A DNA stretch of 37,112 bases from Spirochaetia bacterium (lineage in GTDB: Bacteria; Spirochaetota; Spirochaetia; Treponematales; Treponemataceae): NCBI GenBank assembly GCA_900769325.1, contig CAAGGF010000088.1, positions 1 through 37,112 of the forward strand. Reading direction: 5' to 3'. Positions 9,393-18,234 of the stretch are shown piece by piece (the stretch's first letter is position 1; each line of letters opens with the position of its first letter). Under the pieces are notes generated by a model. It saw only the letters and a program-made list of their open reading frames with translations, did no database searches and was not told the origin of the DNA. Both the position numbers and the translations under genes were made by a program.

Positions 9393-12300
9393 ATGAAAAA
9401 AGGAATTATGATTTTGGGAGGGGTGCTTGGGGCAGCATTATGCCTTTCGTCTTGTACGGCATCTCTTGATGACATTAAAAATGATCTTGCCCTTGATGGC
9501 GGATATGGTTCAGTTGTAGTTAACGGCGAAAATGCTCGAAAACTTGATGTTTCGTTAATCGGTTTTGCAAACGCTTCTGTTTCTGGTAAAGGAATTGAAA
9601 AAGGAAGTGAACCAAAAGTTCTAAACATTGATGTAACGGACGGAACCGGTTCTTTTGTAATTGATAAAATTCCAGCCGGAAAAAACAGAATCGTTACTGT
9701 TCAGGCTTTGAATTCTTCAAAATCTGAAATTTTCAATGTTACGATGCGTGCTGTATGCGATGTTGAAGTCGGAAAACAAACTTCGATTTCAGTTGACTGG
9801 TCAACAACGCCTTATGCAAACACTCTTTATTACATCAACGAAAAAGGCGGAGATGTTTCTTTAATTACAGATACAGACAAACAGAAAATTCTTTCGTTAA
9901 TTGATAAAACTGTTTCTCCTTTGTTAATTAATTATGAAAGTCTTGCAACAGATTTTATTGATAATACTCTTAAAGAATCATCTTCGGATTATCTTCTTAC
10001 TCCTGCTTCTGTTAATATTACTGTAGGTAGCGATTATGCCGGAAGCTTTAAAATTCAGATTTGCGATCCTTCTTCAGAAGTTTATTTAGGAACAGGAACA
10101 ACAGGAACATTTACAGGAATCGCACCTGGTACTTGGACTATTTATTTGTTTGATGCTGGCGGTGAAAAAGTAAAAACTAAAACGGCAACTTTCAAATCAG
10201 GAAGTACAACAGAAGTTTCGTTTGTAACTGTAACAGATAAGATTATTGTTCATGCTTATAATTATACAACAATCTGGTCATGGACAGAATCTCCTGCACA
10301 AAATTTCACAGGTGGCACTTGGCCTGGACTTGCAATGGAAAAAGAAAGTGATGCATGGTATAAATTCGAACTTCCTTTAGCAGCAGAAATGGTTATTTTC
10401 AGTAATAAAGGTTCTGGTCAGACAGCAAATTTAGTTCTTCCAGGGGCCGGCGAATGGTGGTATAAAGACGGAAAATGGTACGATGAAGATCCAACAGATA
10501 GTGAAGCTCCTTCAATTGTTTCATTTAAACCATCTGTTGATTCTTTAACTGATGTTTCTGGAATTGTTAAATTTACTTTAACTGCTTCTGACAATAAAAA
10601 ACTTTCAAAAGCATATTTTAAAGTAAATAATACTCCTTATAAAACTGTAGCATTCAGCGAATTATCTGATACTGTTACACTTGAATGGGATTCTGCACTT
10701 TATAAAAATGGAAATTACACAATTTCTGTTTATGTTGAAGATGCTTCAAAAAATATTAGTAAAGAAGAATCTATTTCGCTTACAACTAACAATGCAAATC
10801 TTCCGCCAGTTGCTGCAATTACAGGGCCTTCAAAAATTGGTACAGGCGGAAAAACGCAAACATATAAATCTTCTTCATACGATCCTAACGGAACCATTAT
10901 GTCTTATAAATGGGAAGTTACTGGTGCAACAATTGAAGGGGAATCAAATAAATCAGAAGTAAAGGTAAAATTCCCTGAAAATGCTGGTTCTCAGGTACAA
11001 ATTAAGCTTACTGTTACAGATGATGATGGGGCATCTGAGTCTGTAACAAAAGATGCTGTTGTTGAACAATTGAAAGCAATAGACTTCCGTGAAGAAACAA
11101 TTTACTTTGCGATGACAACAAGGTTCTTTGACGGTGATAAATCAAATAATGTTCACTGTTGGGATGAAAATGCTACAACTCCAGCTGATGACCCTGCATG
11201 GCGTGGAGACTTTGAAGGTCTTATCGAAAAACTTGATTACATTAAGGCTCTTGGTTTTTCTGCTGTATGGATTACTCCAATCGTAGAAAACTGTTCTGGT
11301 CTTGACTATCACGGATACCACGCAATGAACCTTAAAAAAATTGACCCTCGTTATGGTACTGGTAAATCTGATGTTGCTGATGCAGAACGCGATTTTCAGC
11401 GCCTGATTGATGCAGCTCATGACAAAGATATGAAGATTGTTCTCGATGTTGTATTCAATCATGTTGGTAACTTTGGTGAAACAAATCTTTGTAAGATGTT
11501 TGAAAAAGATTATTCTGCAAATCTTGAAAATATTAATGAATGTCTTATAATTCCTGATGATTCAGAACTTCTTAAGCAGTTCCCAACTTATGCAACAATG
11601 AAACCTGCTGACCAGTATGGTTCTCGTCTTGCTTTGATGAAAAATACTGACTATAAGAATCACGATTATAGAAACTATTTCCATCACTTTGGATTTGGTA
11701 ACTGGGATAACTTCTCGGTACAGTTCTTCCAGATGGCAGGTGACTGTGTTGAATTGAATACAGAAAACCCTAAAGTTCTTGAATATATTGGCGATGCTTA
11801 TTCACAATATATTGAAATGGGTGTAGATGCTTTCCGTATTGATACTGGAAAACACTTGAGTCGTCTTGAGTTTAACTATTATCTTAATGACAGATTTATT
11901 GAAACTGCCAAGGCTTGCGGTCGTGACAATTTCTATATGTTCACAGAAATTTGTGCAAAATCTTCAAATGTAACATACCGCAACAATGTAGAAAACCTTT
12001 CTCCGTACTTCTACACTTGGAAAGACACAGATGATTACGGTTTTACAATGAAAGACAGAGATCAGTTTGAAGGCGTAATAATTTATCCTGAATCTGCTGA
12101 AACACCAAAAGACGAACAGGCAGTTTTGACAGATCTTTCTTATTGGACTCGTCCTACCGTTGACGGTGGAACAAAAACTCCTGTAAACGCTCTTGCAGTT
12201 CAAAAACAGGGTATGGATACGACAAATGTTCGTCCTGACCGACCTGAAAGCGATAACCACCTTCTTAATGGAAACGAATATCACAAACCTGATTATACAA

Positions 12301-13088
12301 TGCGTTCAGGTCTTGATGTAATTGACTTCCCTATGCACTGGAACTTTGGAACTGCACAGGGAGCATTCGGTGTTCGCGGCGGAGACAAATATTACAACGA
12401 TGCTACATGGAATGTTGTATATGTAGACAGCCATGACTACGGTCCAGGCGATCAGTTTGAACAGCGTTACCAGAGAGATGATATTTACTGGGCTGAAAAT
12501 ATGGATCTTATGTTTACATTCCGCGGAATTCCTTGTATTTATTACGGTTCAGAAATTGCTTTCCAGCGTGGTGCTATTATTGATAAAGGTCCAATTTTGC
12601 CGCTTATTGAAACAGGTCGTGCATATTTTGGTGACCATATAGAAGGTTCTGTAAAGACTTCTGATTTTGGTGAGTGGTCAGATGCAACTGGAGCAATGAA
12701 AGACACGTTGGAATATCCATTGGCAAAACATCTTCAGAGATTGAATGTAATTCGTCGTAAGGTTCCAGCTTTGCAAAAAGGTCAGTATTCAACAGAAAAC
12801 TGTTCCGGTTCAATGGCATTCAAACGACGATATACAGATGAAACATCTGGAGTTGACAGTTTTGCCCTTGTAACAATTTCTGGTGATTCAACATTCTCAG
12901 ATCTTCCTGCCGGTACTTATGTAGATGTAATTACAGGCGACAGCAAGACAATTTCTGAAGGCGGAAGCATTGCAACTAGCGGCTGTGATACTCAGTCTAA
13001 TATGCGTGTTTATGTACTTCAGAATAAAACTGCAGCTGAAAAAGGTGCAAACGGCAAAATCGGTGAAGATACTGAATGGTTGAAATAA
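9393..13088 (+). CDS. Surface lipoprotein alpha-amylase family enzyme (GH13), paralogue of the preceding gene
   Basis: Predicted lipid-anchored alpha-glucan hydrolase of 1231 aa. The start is one of two adjacent ATGs (9390, 9393) behind AGGGAAAGGA; the second gives better spacing. The lipobox is CLSS-C21. Order of parts: shared N-terminal module (22-283), CBM26-like module (284-363, with TIWSW and GTWPGLAM), Ig-like domain (372-466), PKD-like domain (470-560), GH13 barrel (about 564-1100) and domain C. Catalytic motifs: LDVVFNHVG with D685, AFRIDTGKH with nucleophile D817, FTEICA with acid/base E852, and DSHDYGP with D1015. It shares long conserved blocks with the 5719 gene (DVIDFPMHWNF, KYYNDATWNVVYVDSHDYGP), so the pair arose by duplication. 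Differences around the active site (GFR to AFR, GEV to TEI) may mean different product or substrate preference. Confidence 0.92.
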   Translation: MKKGIMILGGVLGAALCLSSCTASLDDIKNDLALDGGYGSVVVNGENARKLDVSLIGFANASVSGKGIEKGSEPKVLNIDVTDGTGSFVIDKIPAGKNRIVTVQALNSSKSEIFNVTMRAVCDVEVGKQTSISVDWSTTPYANTLYYINEKGGDVSLITDTDKQKILSLIDKTVSPLLINYESLATDFIDNTLKESSSDYLLTPASVNITVGSDYAGSFKIQICDPSSEVYLGTGTTGTFTGIAPGTWTIYLFDAGGEKVKTKTATFKSGSTTEVSFVTVTDKIIVHAYNYTTIWSWTESPAQNFTGGTWPGLAMEKESDAWYKFELPLAAEMVIFSNKGSGQTANLVLPGAGEWWYKDGKWYDEDPTDSEAPSIVSFKPSVDSLTDVSGIVKFTLTASDNKKLSKAYFKVNNTPYKTVAFSELSDTVTLEWDSALYKNGNYTISVYVEDASKNISKEESISLTTNNANLPPVAAITGPSKIGTGGKTQTYKSSSYDPNGTIMSYKWEVTGATIEGESNKSEVKVKFPENAGSQVQIKLTVTDDDGASESVTKDAVVEQLKAIDFREETIYFAMTTRFFDGDKSNNVHCWDENATTPADDPAWRGDFEGLIEKLDYIKALGFSAVWITPIVENCSGLDYHGYHAMNLKKIDPRYGTGKSDVADAERDFQRLIDAAHDKDMKIVLDVVFNHVGNFGETNLCKMFEKDYSANLENINECLIIPDDSELLKQFPTYATMKPADQYGSRLALMKNTDYKNHDYRNYFHHFGFGNWDNFSVQFFQMAGDCVELNTENPKVLEYIGDAYSQYIEMGVDAFRIDTGKHLSRLEFNYYLNDRFIETAKACGRDNFYMFTEICAKSSNVTYRNNVENLSPYFYTWKDTDDYGFTMKDRDQFEGVIIYPESAETPKDEQAVLTDLSYWTRPTVDGGTKTPVNALAVQKQGMDTTNVRPDRPESDNHLLNGNEYHKPDYTMRSGLDVIDFPMHWNFGTAQGAFGVRGGDKYYNDATWNVVYVDSHDYGPGDQFEQRYQRDDIYWAENMDLMFTFRGIPCIYYGSEIAFQRGAIIDKGPILPLIETGRAYFGDHIEGSVKTSDFGEWSDATGAMKDTLEYPLAKHLQRLNVIRRKVPALQKGQYSTENCSGSMAFKRRYTDETSGVDSFALVTISGDSTFSDLPAGTYVDVITGDSKTISEGGSIATSGCDTQSNMRVYVLQNKTAAEKGANGKIGEDTEWLK

Positions 13089-13147
13089 AAAATCCATCCG
13101 TGAGATGCTGAACTAGCACTATGTGGGATGCTGATTAAACAGCTTGT

Positions 13148-13200
13148 GTCATGCTGAACTCGTTTCAGCATCCCACTAGCGGTTGTAAAAGACTTATGAG
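13148..13200. repeat. Dispersed palindromic repeat at the amylase 3 / yigZ junction
   Basis: A palindrome with arms ATGCTGAA/TTCAGCAT (13148-13175), identical to 5599-5626, is followed by the linker GCGGTTGTAAAAGACTTATG. A weaker partial copy (GATGCTGAACTAG) precedes it at about 13104. The element reaches into the end of the convergent yigZ gene and supplies its stop codon. It may also serve as a shared hairpin 3' end for the two convergent transcripts. Confidence 0.7.
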
Positions 13201-13793
13201 AGGATGATTTTTCCGAGGGAGAGGTTTTTTAGTTTTTCGCTTAAAAGGGTTTCTTGGGATGAAGGAATTTTTCCGGAAACTTTAACATCGCTTGAAAATA
13301 TTTCCTTAAAATCTGAAATCTGAAACTGGTCAAGTGCGTGTTTGATAGTCTTGTACATTGAATAATCGCACGAAAACGAAAAATCGGACTTTTGTATATA
13401 TTCTTCAAAAAGATTTTGTTCACTGGCGGTTTTTACGACTTGTTTTGCACCGTCTGAATACGCTTTTACAAGTCCCCCTGTTCCTAAAAGAGTGCCGCCA
13501 AACCATCTTGTAACTGTCAAAAAAATATTTGTGGCATCAAGTCCTTTTAAAACATCTAAAACAGGGCGGCCCGCAGTTCCTGAAGGCTCTCCGTCATCGC
13601 TCATTCCAAGAATTTCTTTTGAAAGCCCTATGACAAATGCGTGAACGACATGCGTTGAATCCTGATATTTTTGTTTTTGCATTTTTAAAAGATTCCTCGC
13701 TTCATTCTGGCTCTGGCACGGAAAAAGTTCAGAGAGAAAACGCGAATTTTTTACTGTGTACTGAAAAGAGCAATGTTCCTTTAGAATTTTCAT
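13194..13793 (-). CDS. yigZ: YigZ/IMPACT family protein (UPF0029)
   Basis: A 199-residue protein with the diagnostic YigZ core at about residues 66-115: MSDDGEPSGTAGRP, VTRWFGGTLLGTGGL and AYSDGAK. The family is conserved in bacteria and related to eukaryotic IMPACT; the bacterial role is not well settled. Length matches the family (about 200 aa). The ATG lies only 3 nt after the stop codon of the topoisomerase gene and has no clear Shine-Dalgarno, so translation is probably coupled. The last codons and the stop lie in a dispersed repeat, so the extreme C-terminus may be a recent change. Confidence 0.9.
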   Translation of the reverse strand: MKILKEHCSFQYTVKNSRFLSELFPCQSQNEARNLLKMQKQKYQDSTHVVHAFVIGLSKEILGMSDDGEPSGTAGRPVLDVLKGLDATNIFLTVTRWFGGTLLGTGGLVKAYSDGAKQVVKTASEQNLFEEYIQKSDFSFSCDYSMYKTIKHALDQFQISDFKEIFSSDVKVSGKIPSSQETLLSEKLKNLSLGKIILS

Positions 13794-13796
13794 ATT

Positions 13797-15710
13797 TTAT
13801 TTTTCGATTACGAGGTCTTGAACTTCTTTTGAAACGATTCTTGTTCCCTGTGCTTTAAGCCCTTTTTCAAGATATTCATCAGTTTTGAATGACTCTGAAA
13901 GAACTTTCAGGCGCGGTTTTTGAACATAATTCAGCGTGAATTTAAAATTCTTTCGCGTGTCGATGTGAAGGACTTCCATTGAGTCAGGTGCAAAGAAATA
14001 ATCCCGGTTCATTATGTAAGACGGAATTTTACAGCGTTTTATATACACATATTGTGTTTGCGGATCTCGGTAGAAAATCGTGAAGAGAACTTTTGAAAGC
14101 GATTCTTTGTCTGCAAAACCGCAGAAACGCATTTCCGGTCCAACGAAAAGTTTTTGAGGCGTTTCCGTAACGGAGTAAATTCCGCTTTTTCTGACATAAA
14201 GAATTTTGTCGTACGGGGTAACTTTTAAAACTTCTGTTCCGCCGCTTACGCCTGTTCCGAGGTAGCCGGATTTTTCATCGTATTTTAACGGAATGTCGCG
14301 TTTTACCACGGATTTTACATCTACTGTTTTGATGTTTGTGATTTCAGTTTTTCTTTTGCAGAGGACTGGAGAAAGTTTTGATTTTATTCCCTCAAGATAA
14401 GAAACTGCGTATTCTACAAGGTGTTTTAAATGACGGTCGATTTCTTTTATTTGTGCGTTTATTGCTTCGACTTCTTTTCTGTTTTTGTTGATGTCGTAAA
14501 GTGAAATTCGTCTGATTGGAATTTTTAAAAGGTGCTCGACATCTTCGTCTGTGATTGGCCTTATTAATTCGTCTTTAAACGGAATAAAACCTTGTTTTAC
14601 AGCCTTGTTGACGCTCGCTTCGGTTTTCATTTGTTCGATTAATTTGTAAATTCGCTCTTCGATGAAAATTCTTTCTAGCGTGCGAAGATGTTTTTTTTCG
14701 GTTAAATTGGCTTTTTCAAGTTCGAGTTCCTGTTTTAAAATTGAAGTAAGCTGTTTTGAGTGGTATTCGATAACCTCTGTACATGTCATCTGAACAGGCA
14801 TATTTTCTTTTATTACAAGAAGGTTGCAGTAGATTGTTTTTTCACACTCTGTAAAGGCGTAAAGCGAATCTACGACATCTTTTACATATATTCCGCGCGG
14901 AAGCTTGATTTCGATGTTGAGGGATTTTGAAGTGTGGTCGTCTATTGAAGAAATTTTTACTTTTCCGCTTTTTGCAGCTTTTTCGATTGATTCAATTAAA
15001 CTTTCTGAAGTTGAGCCGTATGGAAGTTCCGTGATGATGATTTTTTTCTCATCGCTTGTGTCCATTTTTGCCCGTGTGATGAGTTTTCCGCATCCGTCTT
15101 TGTATTCGCTGACATCGATTAATCCGCCGGTTTGAAAATCCGGGAAAAGCTGGAATTTCTTTTTTTGAAGGCATGCGATTTCTGCATCGATTACTTCAAG
15201 CGCATTGTGGCTCATAATCTGAGTGCTCATTCCGACTGCAATTCCTTCTGCGCCCATTATTAAAACTAGAGGAAGTTTTGCCTGAAATGCAACCGGTTCA
15301 ACATCGCGTCCGTCATAAGTTTCTGTGTACTGCGTGATTTTTGGATTTGTATTTAAAATTTCTTTTGTAACAGGTAAAAGCCGGCATTCAATGTATCGTC
15401 CTGCAGATGCTTTGTCGCCGGTGTACATGTTTCCGAAGTTTCCCTGTTTTTCGATGAAGATTTCTTTGTTTGCAAGGTTTACAAGAGCGGTATAAATTGA
15501 AGCGTCTCCGTGCGGATGATAGGCCATTACTTTTCCGACAACATTTACAACTTTTGTGAACCTTCCGTCATCGTTTTTTAAAAGCGTGTGAATGATTCGC
15601 CTTTGAACCGGCTTAAAACCGTCGATAATGTCTGGAATTGCCCTGTCACGGATAACGTAACTTGCGTACTGAATGAAATTTTGTTCAAAAAGATTTTTTA
15701 CGAATGCCAC
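13797..15710 (-). CDS. parC: ParC-like DNA topoisomerase (type IIA) subunit A, short form
   Basis: The DNA-cleaving subunit of a type IIA topoisomerase, expected to work with a GyrB/ParE-type ATPase not in this window. The N-terminus MAFVKNLFEQNFIQYASYVI, then DGFKPVQRRIIHTL, AYHPHGDASI and catalytic Tyr106 in AGRYIECR, matches the ParC-like forms of chlamydiae and treponemes. The GTG at 15710 is chosen because homologues begin at this point and AGGTGGG lies just upstream; a GTG at 15764 would add 18 residues but has no SD. At 637 aa the protein is short: the coiled-coil gate is present (about 300-430), but the C-terminal part appears reduced compared with full GyrA (about 800 aa or more). 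The quinolone-site residues equivalent to E. coli GyrA S83 and D87 are Ala70 and Thr74. It sits between MATE and yigZ in one direction. The ParC rather than GyrA label is from similarity only. Confidence 0.85.
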   Translation of the reverse strand: MAFVKNLFEQNFIQYASYVIRDRAIPDIIDGFKPVQRRIIHTLLKNDDGRFTKVVNVVGKVMAYHPHGDASIYTALVNLANKEIFIEKQGNFGNMYTGDKASAGRYIECRLLPVTKEILNTNPKITQYTETYDGRDVEPVAFQAKLPLVLIMGAEGIAVGMSTQIMSHNALEVIDAEIACLQKKKFQLFPDFQTGGLIDVSEYKDGCGKLITRAKMDTSDEKKIIITELPYGSTSESLIESIEKAAKSGKVKISSIDDHTSKSLNIEIKLPRGIYVKDVVDSLYAFTECEKTIYCNLLVIKENMPVQMTCTEVIEYHSKQLTSILKQELELEKANLTEKKHLRTLERIFIEERIYKLIEQMKTEASVNKAVKQGFIPFKDELIRPITDEDVEHLLKIPIRRISLYDINKNRKEVEAINAQIKEIDRHLKHLVEYAVSYLEGIKSKLSPVLCKRKTEITNIKTVDVKSVVKRDIPLKYDEKSGYLGTGVSGGTEVLKVTPYDKILYVRKSGIYSVTETPQKLFVGPEMRFCGFADKESLSKVLFTIFYRDPQTQYVYIKRCKIPSYIMNRDYFFAPDSMEVLHIDTRKNFKFTLNYVQKPRLKVLSESFKTDEYLEKGLKAQGTRIVSKEVQDLVIEK

Positions 15711-15823
15711 AGTCCCACCTGCTGCTTTTATAAGATTTTGTGCCCGAAAATTGCTTTGGAGCACTTGTGAAATTTTAAGTAACTTCTATATTATACACCG
15801 AAAAGCAAATTTTTTCTATTTAT

Positions 15824-17194
15824 TTATGTTAAGTTTACAAGCCAGCGTTCTTTTTTGAGCCAGAAATGTGCAATCAGGGTTTTTGGTAAATCAGAGAATT
15901 TTACGATTGCGTACATTAAAACCGGGTTGAAATCCGTACAGAAAGTTAAGATTAACATTCCGCCGATGAAGAGAATGTTTCCGACTGTATCGCACAAAAC
16001 TCCCATCGTAGTGTCTCCGCCGGTTCTGGAAATTGCGTATTGACCGTTTAAAAATGCCCAGAGCGGAAGGTAAACTGAAGCGATTATGATAAGTTCTCTT
16101 GCGTAAGTCTGGCTTTCTGAACTTAAATTATTGAAAACGATGTTTACAAGGAATGTCGTTGAAAGCCCGATGAACATGAAAAAAATTCCCATGAAAACTG
16201 CTCCGCTTAAAATCCAGTTTTTGTATCTTTTACATTCTTCAATGTGGTTTGCACCTAATTCCTGTCCGATGATTACGCCTGTGCTGGTTACGATTCCGCC
16301 CATGCAGATGAAAATTAAATTTGCGATTGCAAAACCGCTTGCCATTCCGCTTACGACTTCAGCGCCTCCCCGCGTGTTGTAGAGGGCGTTTGAAATTGTT
16401 TCGCTTACTGCCCAGAAAACTTCGGAGTAGAGAATCATTCCCGATTTTTTGATGATTGTTCCAAAGAGGTTGAAATCTATATGGAAAAATTCTTTTATTT
16501 TAAAAAGGAATTCCGGTTTTGTTCTGATTGCGTAAATTGAAAAAGCGATTAATTCGACGATTCTTGCAATTACAGTCGCGTATGCAGCCCCCACAACTTC
16601 AAGTCTTGGAGCACCGAGATTTCCGTAGATTAAAACCCAGTTTAAAAAAGTGTTTACTAAAGTTGCTGAAATGCTGATTATAAGCGGAGGACGGACGATT
16701 TCGATTTCGCGAAGACTTGTTGCGATACACTGACTTAAAATTGCAAAAATCCATGAGAGTGCAACTGCCCTTGAGTACAAAACGGTATAGTCAAGAATTT
16801 CTGGTGCATCGCTGTTGTTTTTTACCATTAACCCGAATAAATTGCGTGGTGCGATAAAGCATAAAATAGTAAAAAAGATTCCGCACAGTCCGCAGACGAT
16901 GAGTTTGAATTTGAAAGTCTGCTGCATTCCCGATTGTTTTTTTGCACCTTTAAACTGGCTCATGAAAATTCCTGCTGAAGCACAGATTGTGTTTAAAATT
17001 ACAAAAAAGTTGAAGAAAATCTGACCTGCAATGTTTACGCCTGACATTTTTATGTCACCAAGACCGGCAACCATGAAATTGTCAATGAGAGAAACAAGAT
17101 TTTGAATCAACTGCTGCATCATTACAGGAATTGCAACGGCGAGAAATCTTTTGTAAAAACTCCATGTTCCGAATAATGAATTTTTTAAAGTCAT
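15824..17194 (-). CDS. MATE family efflux transporter
   Basis: A polytopic inner-membrane protein of about 456 aa with hydrophobic segments spaced as in 12-helix MATE (multidrug and toxin extrusion) exporters, which use Na+ or H+ gradients. Family features include the first helix AVAIPVMMQQLIQNLVSLID, the MVAGLG loop, and the internally repeated half beginning near GMILYSEVFWAVSETISN with VIIGQELGAN. The ATG at 17194 is chosen: an upstream TTG at 17233 coincides with the -35 box of a strong promoter and cannot be translated from that transcript. There is no Shine-Dalgarno and the predicted transcript starts about 4 nt before the ATG. It is the first gene of a likely MATE-parC-yigZ unit (113 nt to parC). 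The substrate is not predictable. Confidence 0.92.
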   Translation of the reverse strand: MTLKNSLFGTWSFYKRFLAVAIPVMMQQLIQNLVSLIDNFMVAGLGDIKMSGVNIAGQIFFNFFVILNTICASAGIFMSQFKGAKKQSGMQQTFKFKLIVCGLCGIFFTILCFIAPRNLFGLMVKNNSDAPEILDYTVLYSRAVALSWIFAILSQCIATSLREIEIVRPPLIISISATLVNTFLNWVLIYGNLGAPRLEVVGAAYATVIARIVELIAFSIYAIRTKPEFLFKIKEFFHIDFNLFGTIIKKSGMILYSEVFWAVSETISNALYNTRGGAEVVSGMASGFAIANLIFICMGGIVTSTGVIIGQELGANHIEECKRYKNWILSGAVFMGIFFMFIGLSTTFLVNIVFNNLSSESQTYARELIIIASVYLPLWAFLNGQYAISRTGGDTTMGVLCDTVGNILFIGGMLILTFCTDFNPVLMYAIVKFSDLPKTLIAHFWLKKERWLVNLT

Positions 17195-17204
17195 AGTGTA
17201 AAAG

Positions 17205-17233
17205 ATGATAATTGATTTAAAATATAATGTCAA
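17205..17233 (-). promoter_or_regulatory. Sigma-70-type promoter of the MATE gene
   Basis: Reading leftward, TTGACA (17233-17228) is followed by a 17-nt spacer and TATCAT (17210-17205). The -35 is perfect and the -10 matches five of six. The expected start of transcription (about 17198) is about 4 nt before the ATG at 17194, so the mRNA is predicted to be almost leaderless. Confidence 0.75.
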
Positions 17234-17245
17234 AGCCTGAAAAAA

Positions 17246-17269
17246 GGCCCCGAAAAGTTCGGGATGACA
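17246..17269. repeat. Half copy of the dispersed palindromic repeat
   Basis: A short palindrome with arms CCCGAA (17249-17254) and TTCGGG (17258-17263), followed by ATGACA. It matches the right-hand hairpin of the copies near 33961-33985 and 34043-34067. It lies between the divergent MATE and era promoters, and its ATGACA end overlaps the predicted era -35 box. Confidence 0.6.
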
Positions 17270-17292
17270 AGGTTTTTGAAATGGGGTAAAAT
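17264..17292 (+). promoter_or_regulatory. Predicted promoter of era
   Basis: ATGACA (17264-17269), 17-nt spacer, TAAAAT (17287-17292), each five of six against TTGACA/TATAAT. The -10 ends 6 nt before the era ATG, predicting a leaderless transcript. The -35 is the end of a dispersed repeat. Confidence 0.55.
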
Positions 17293-17298
17293 ATTGGA

Positions 17299-18225
17299 AT
17301 GGAAAATAATAATGAAAAACCGCAGAAACTTTCTCAGAAACCTTCTAACGCTCTTGTTGCAATTTTAGGTCGTCCTTCAAGCGGAAAATCTACTTTTGTA
17401 AATACGGCGTGCCAGGAACCTGTTTCAATCGTTTCTCCTGTTCCGCAGACAACTCGAAATGCAATCCGCGGAATCGTAAATACTTCTTTCGGGCAGCTTG
17501 TTTTTGTTGATACTCCCGGCTACCACGAATCAGAAAAAAAACTCAATTTGCGTCTTAAATCCGTAACAGAAGAACAGCTTGACGGTGCAGATTTAATCCT
17601 TTATATAATCGACACGACTCGAAAACCGTCTTCAGAAGAAGAAATTAATATAAGTCTTGCAAAAAAATATTCAGAAAATCTTGTAATTGCCCTCAATAAA
17701 ATCGATTCAAAAGAATCAAAGCCTTCTGTAATTTATAAATTTCTTGAAGAAAATTTAACTGATTTTCCAAAAGAGCGGATTCTTGAAATGTCAGCCGAAA
17801 AAGACATCGGTATAAACGAAGTTTTAAAAGCCCTCTATGAAATCGCCCCGGAAAATGAAGCACTTTACCCAGATGAAGTTTACACAGATCAGAATATCGA
17901 ATTTCGTATTTGTGAAATTATCCGCGGGGAAGCAATCAACCGTTTAAAAGACGAACTTCCGCACTGCATTTATGTTTCGGTTGCAGATTTAGAGGAACGT
18001 GGTCAAAACGGAAAATACTGGGTCCGTGCATTTTTATGCGTTGAAAGGGAAAGCCAGAAAGGCATAGTAATCGGGAAAGGTGCTTCAATGATAAAAGAAA
18101 TCAGAAAAGCGTCTTTACAAAAAATGAAAGAAATTTTTCCGTTTAAAATCGACCTCGACCTTCAGGTAAAAGTAAGCAAAAACTGGAGGCACGAAGATTC
18201 CGTGATTTCTAAAATAATCCCATAA
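17299..18225 (+). CDS. era: GTPase Era (ribosome 30S maturation)
   Basis: Essential-type GTPase that binds 16S rRNA and helps assemble the 30S subunit. All G motifs are present: G1 GRPSSGKST (24-32), G2 region PQTTRNAIRG, G3 DTPG (71-74), G4 NKID (133-136) and a G5 SAEK. The C-terminal half has the KH RNA-binding domain, with IVIGKGASMIKEIRKASLQ as its signature. At 308 aa it is a normal length. The first 15 or so residues (Asn/Glu/Lys/Gln-rich) are an extension before the G domain. No convincing Shine-Dalgarno precedes the ATG; a TAAAAT box 6 nt upstream suggests leaderless translation. It is convergent with metA, 9 nt apart. Confidence 0.95.
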   Translation: MENNNEKPQKLSQKPSNALVAILGRPSSGKSTFVNTACQEPVSIVSPVPQTTRNAIRGIVNTSFGQLVFVDTPGYHESEKKLNLRLKSVTEEQLDGADLILYIIDTTRKPSSEEEINISLAKKYSENLVIALNKIDSKESKPSVIYKFLEENLTDFPKERILEMSAEKDIGINEVLKALYEIAPENEALYPDEVYTDQNIEFRICEIIRGEAINRLKDELPHCIYVSVADLEERGQNGKYWVRAFLCVERESQKGIVIGKGASMIKEIRKASLQKMKEIFPFKIDLDLQVKVSKNWRHEDSVISKIIP

Positions 18226-18234
18226 TGCGTTTTT

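Noticed and set aside
15711..15764. GTG start 18 codons upstream in the ParC-like gene
   Set aside because: No Shine-Dalgarno there; homologues start at the MA(F/Y)VK position, which has AGGTGGG just upstream.
17195..17233. TTG start that would extend the MATE protein by 13 residues
   Set aside because: The TTG is the first part of the TTGACA -35 box of a near-consensus promoter, so it lies outside the predicted mRNA.
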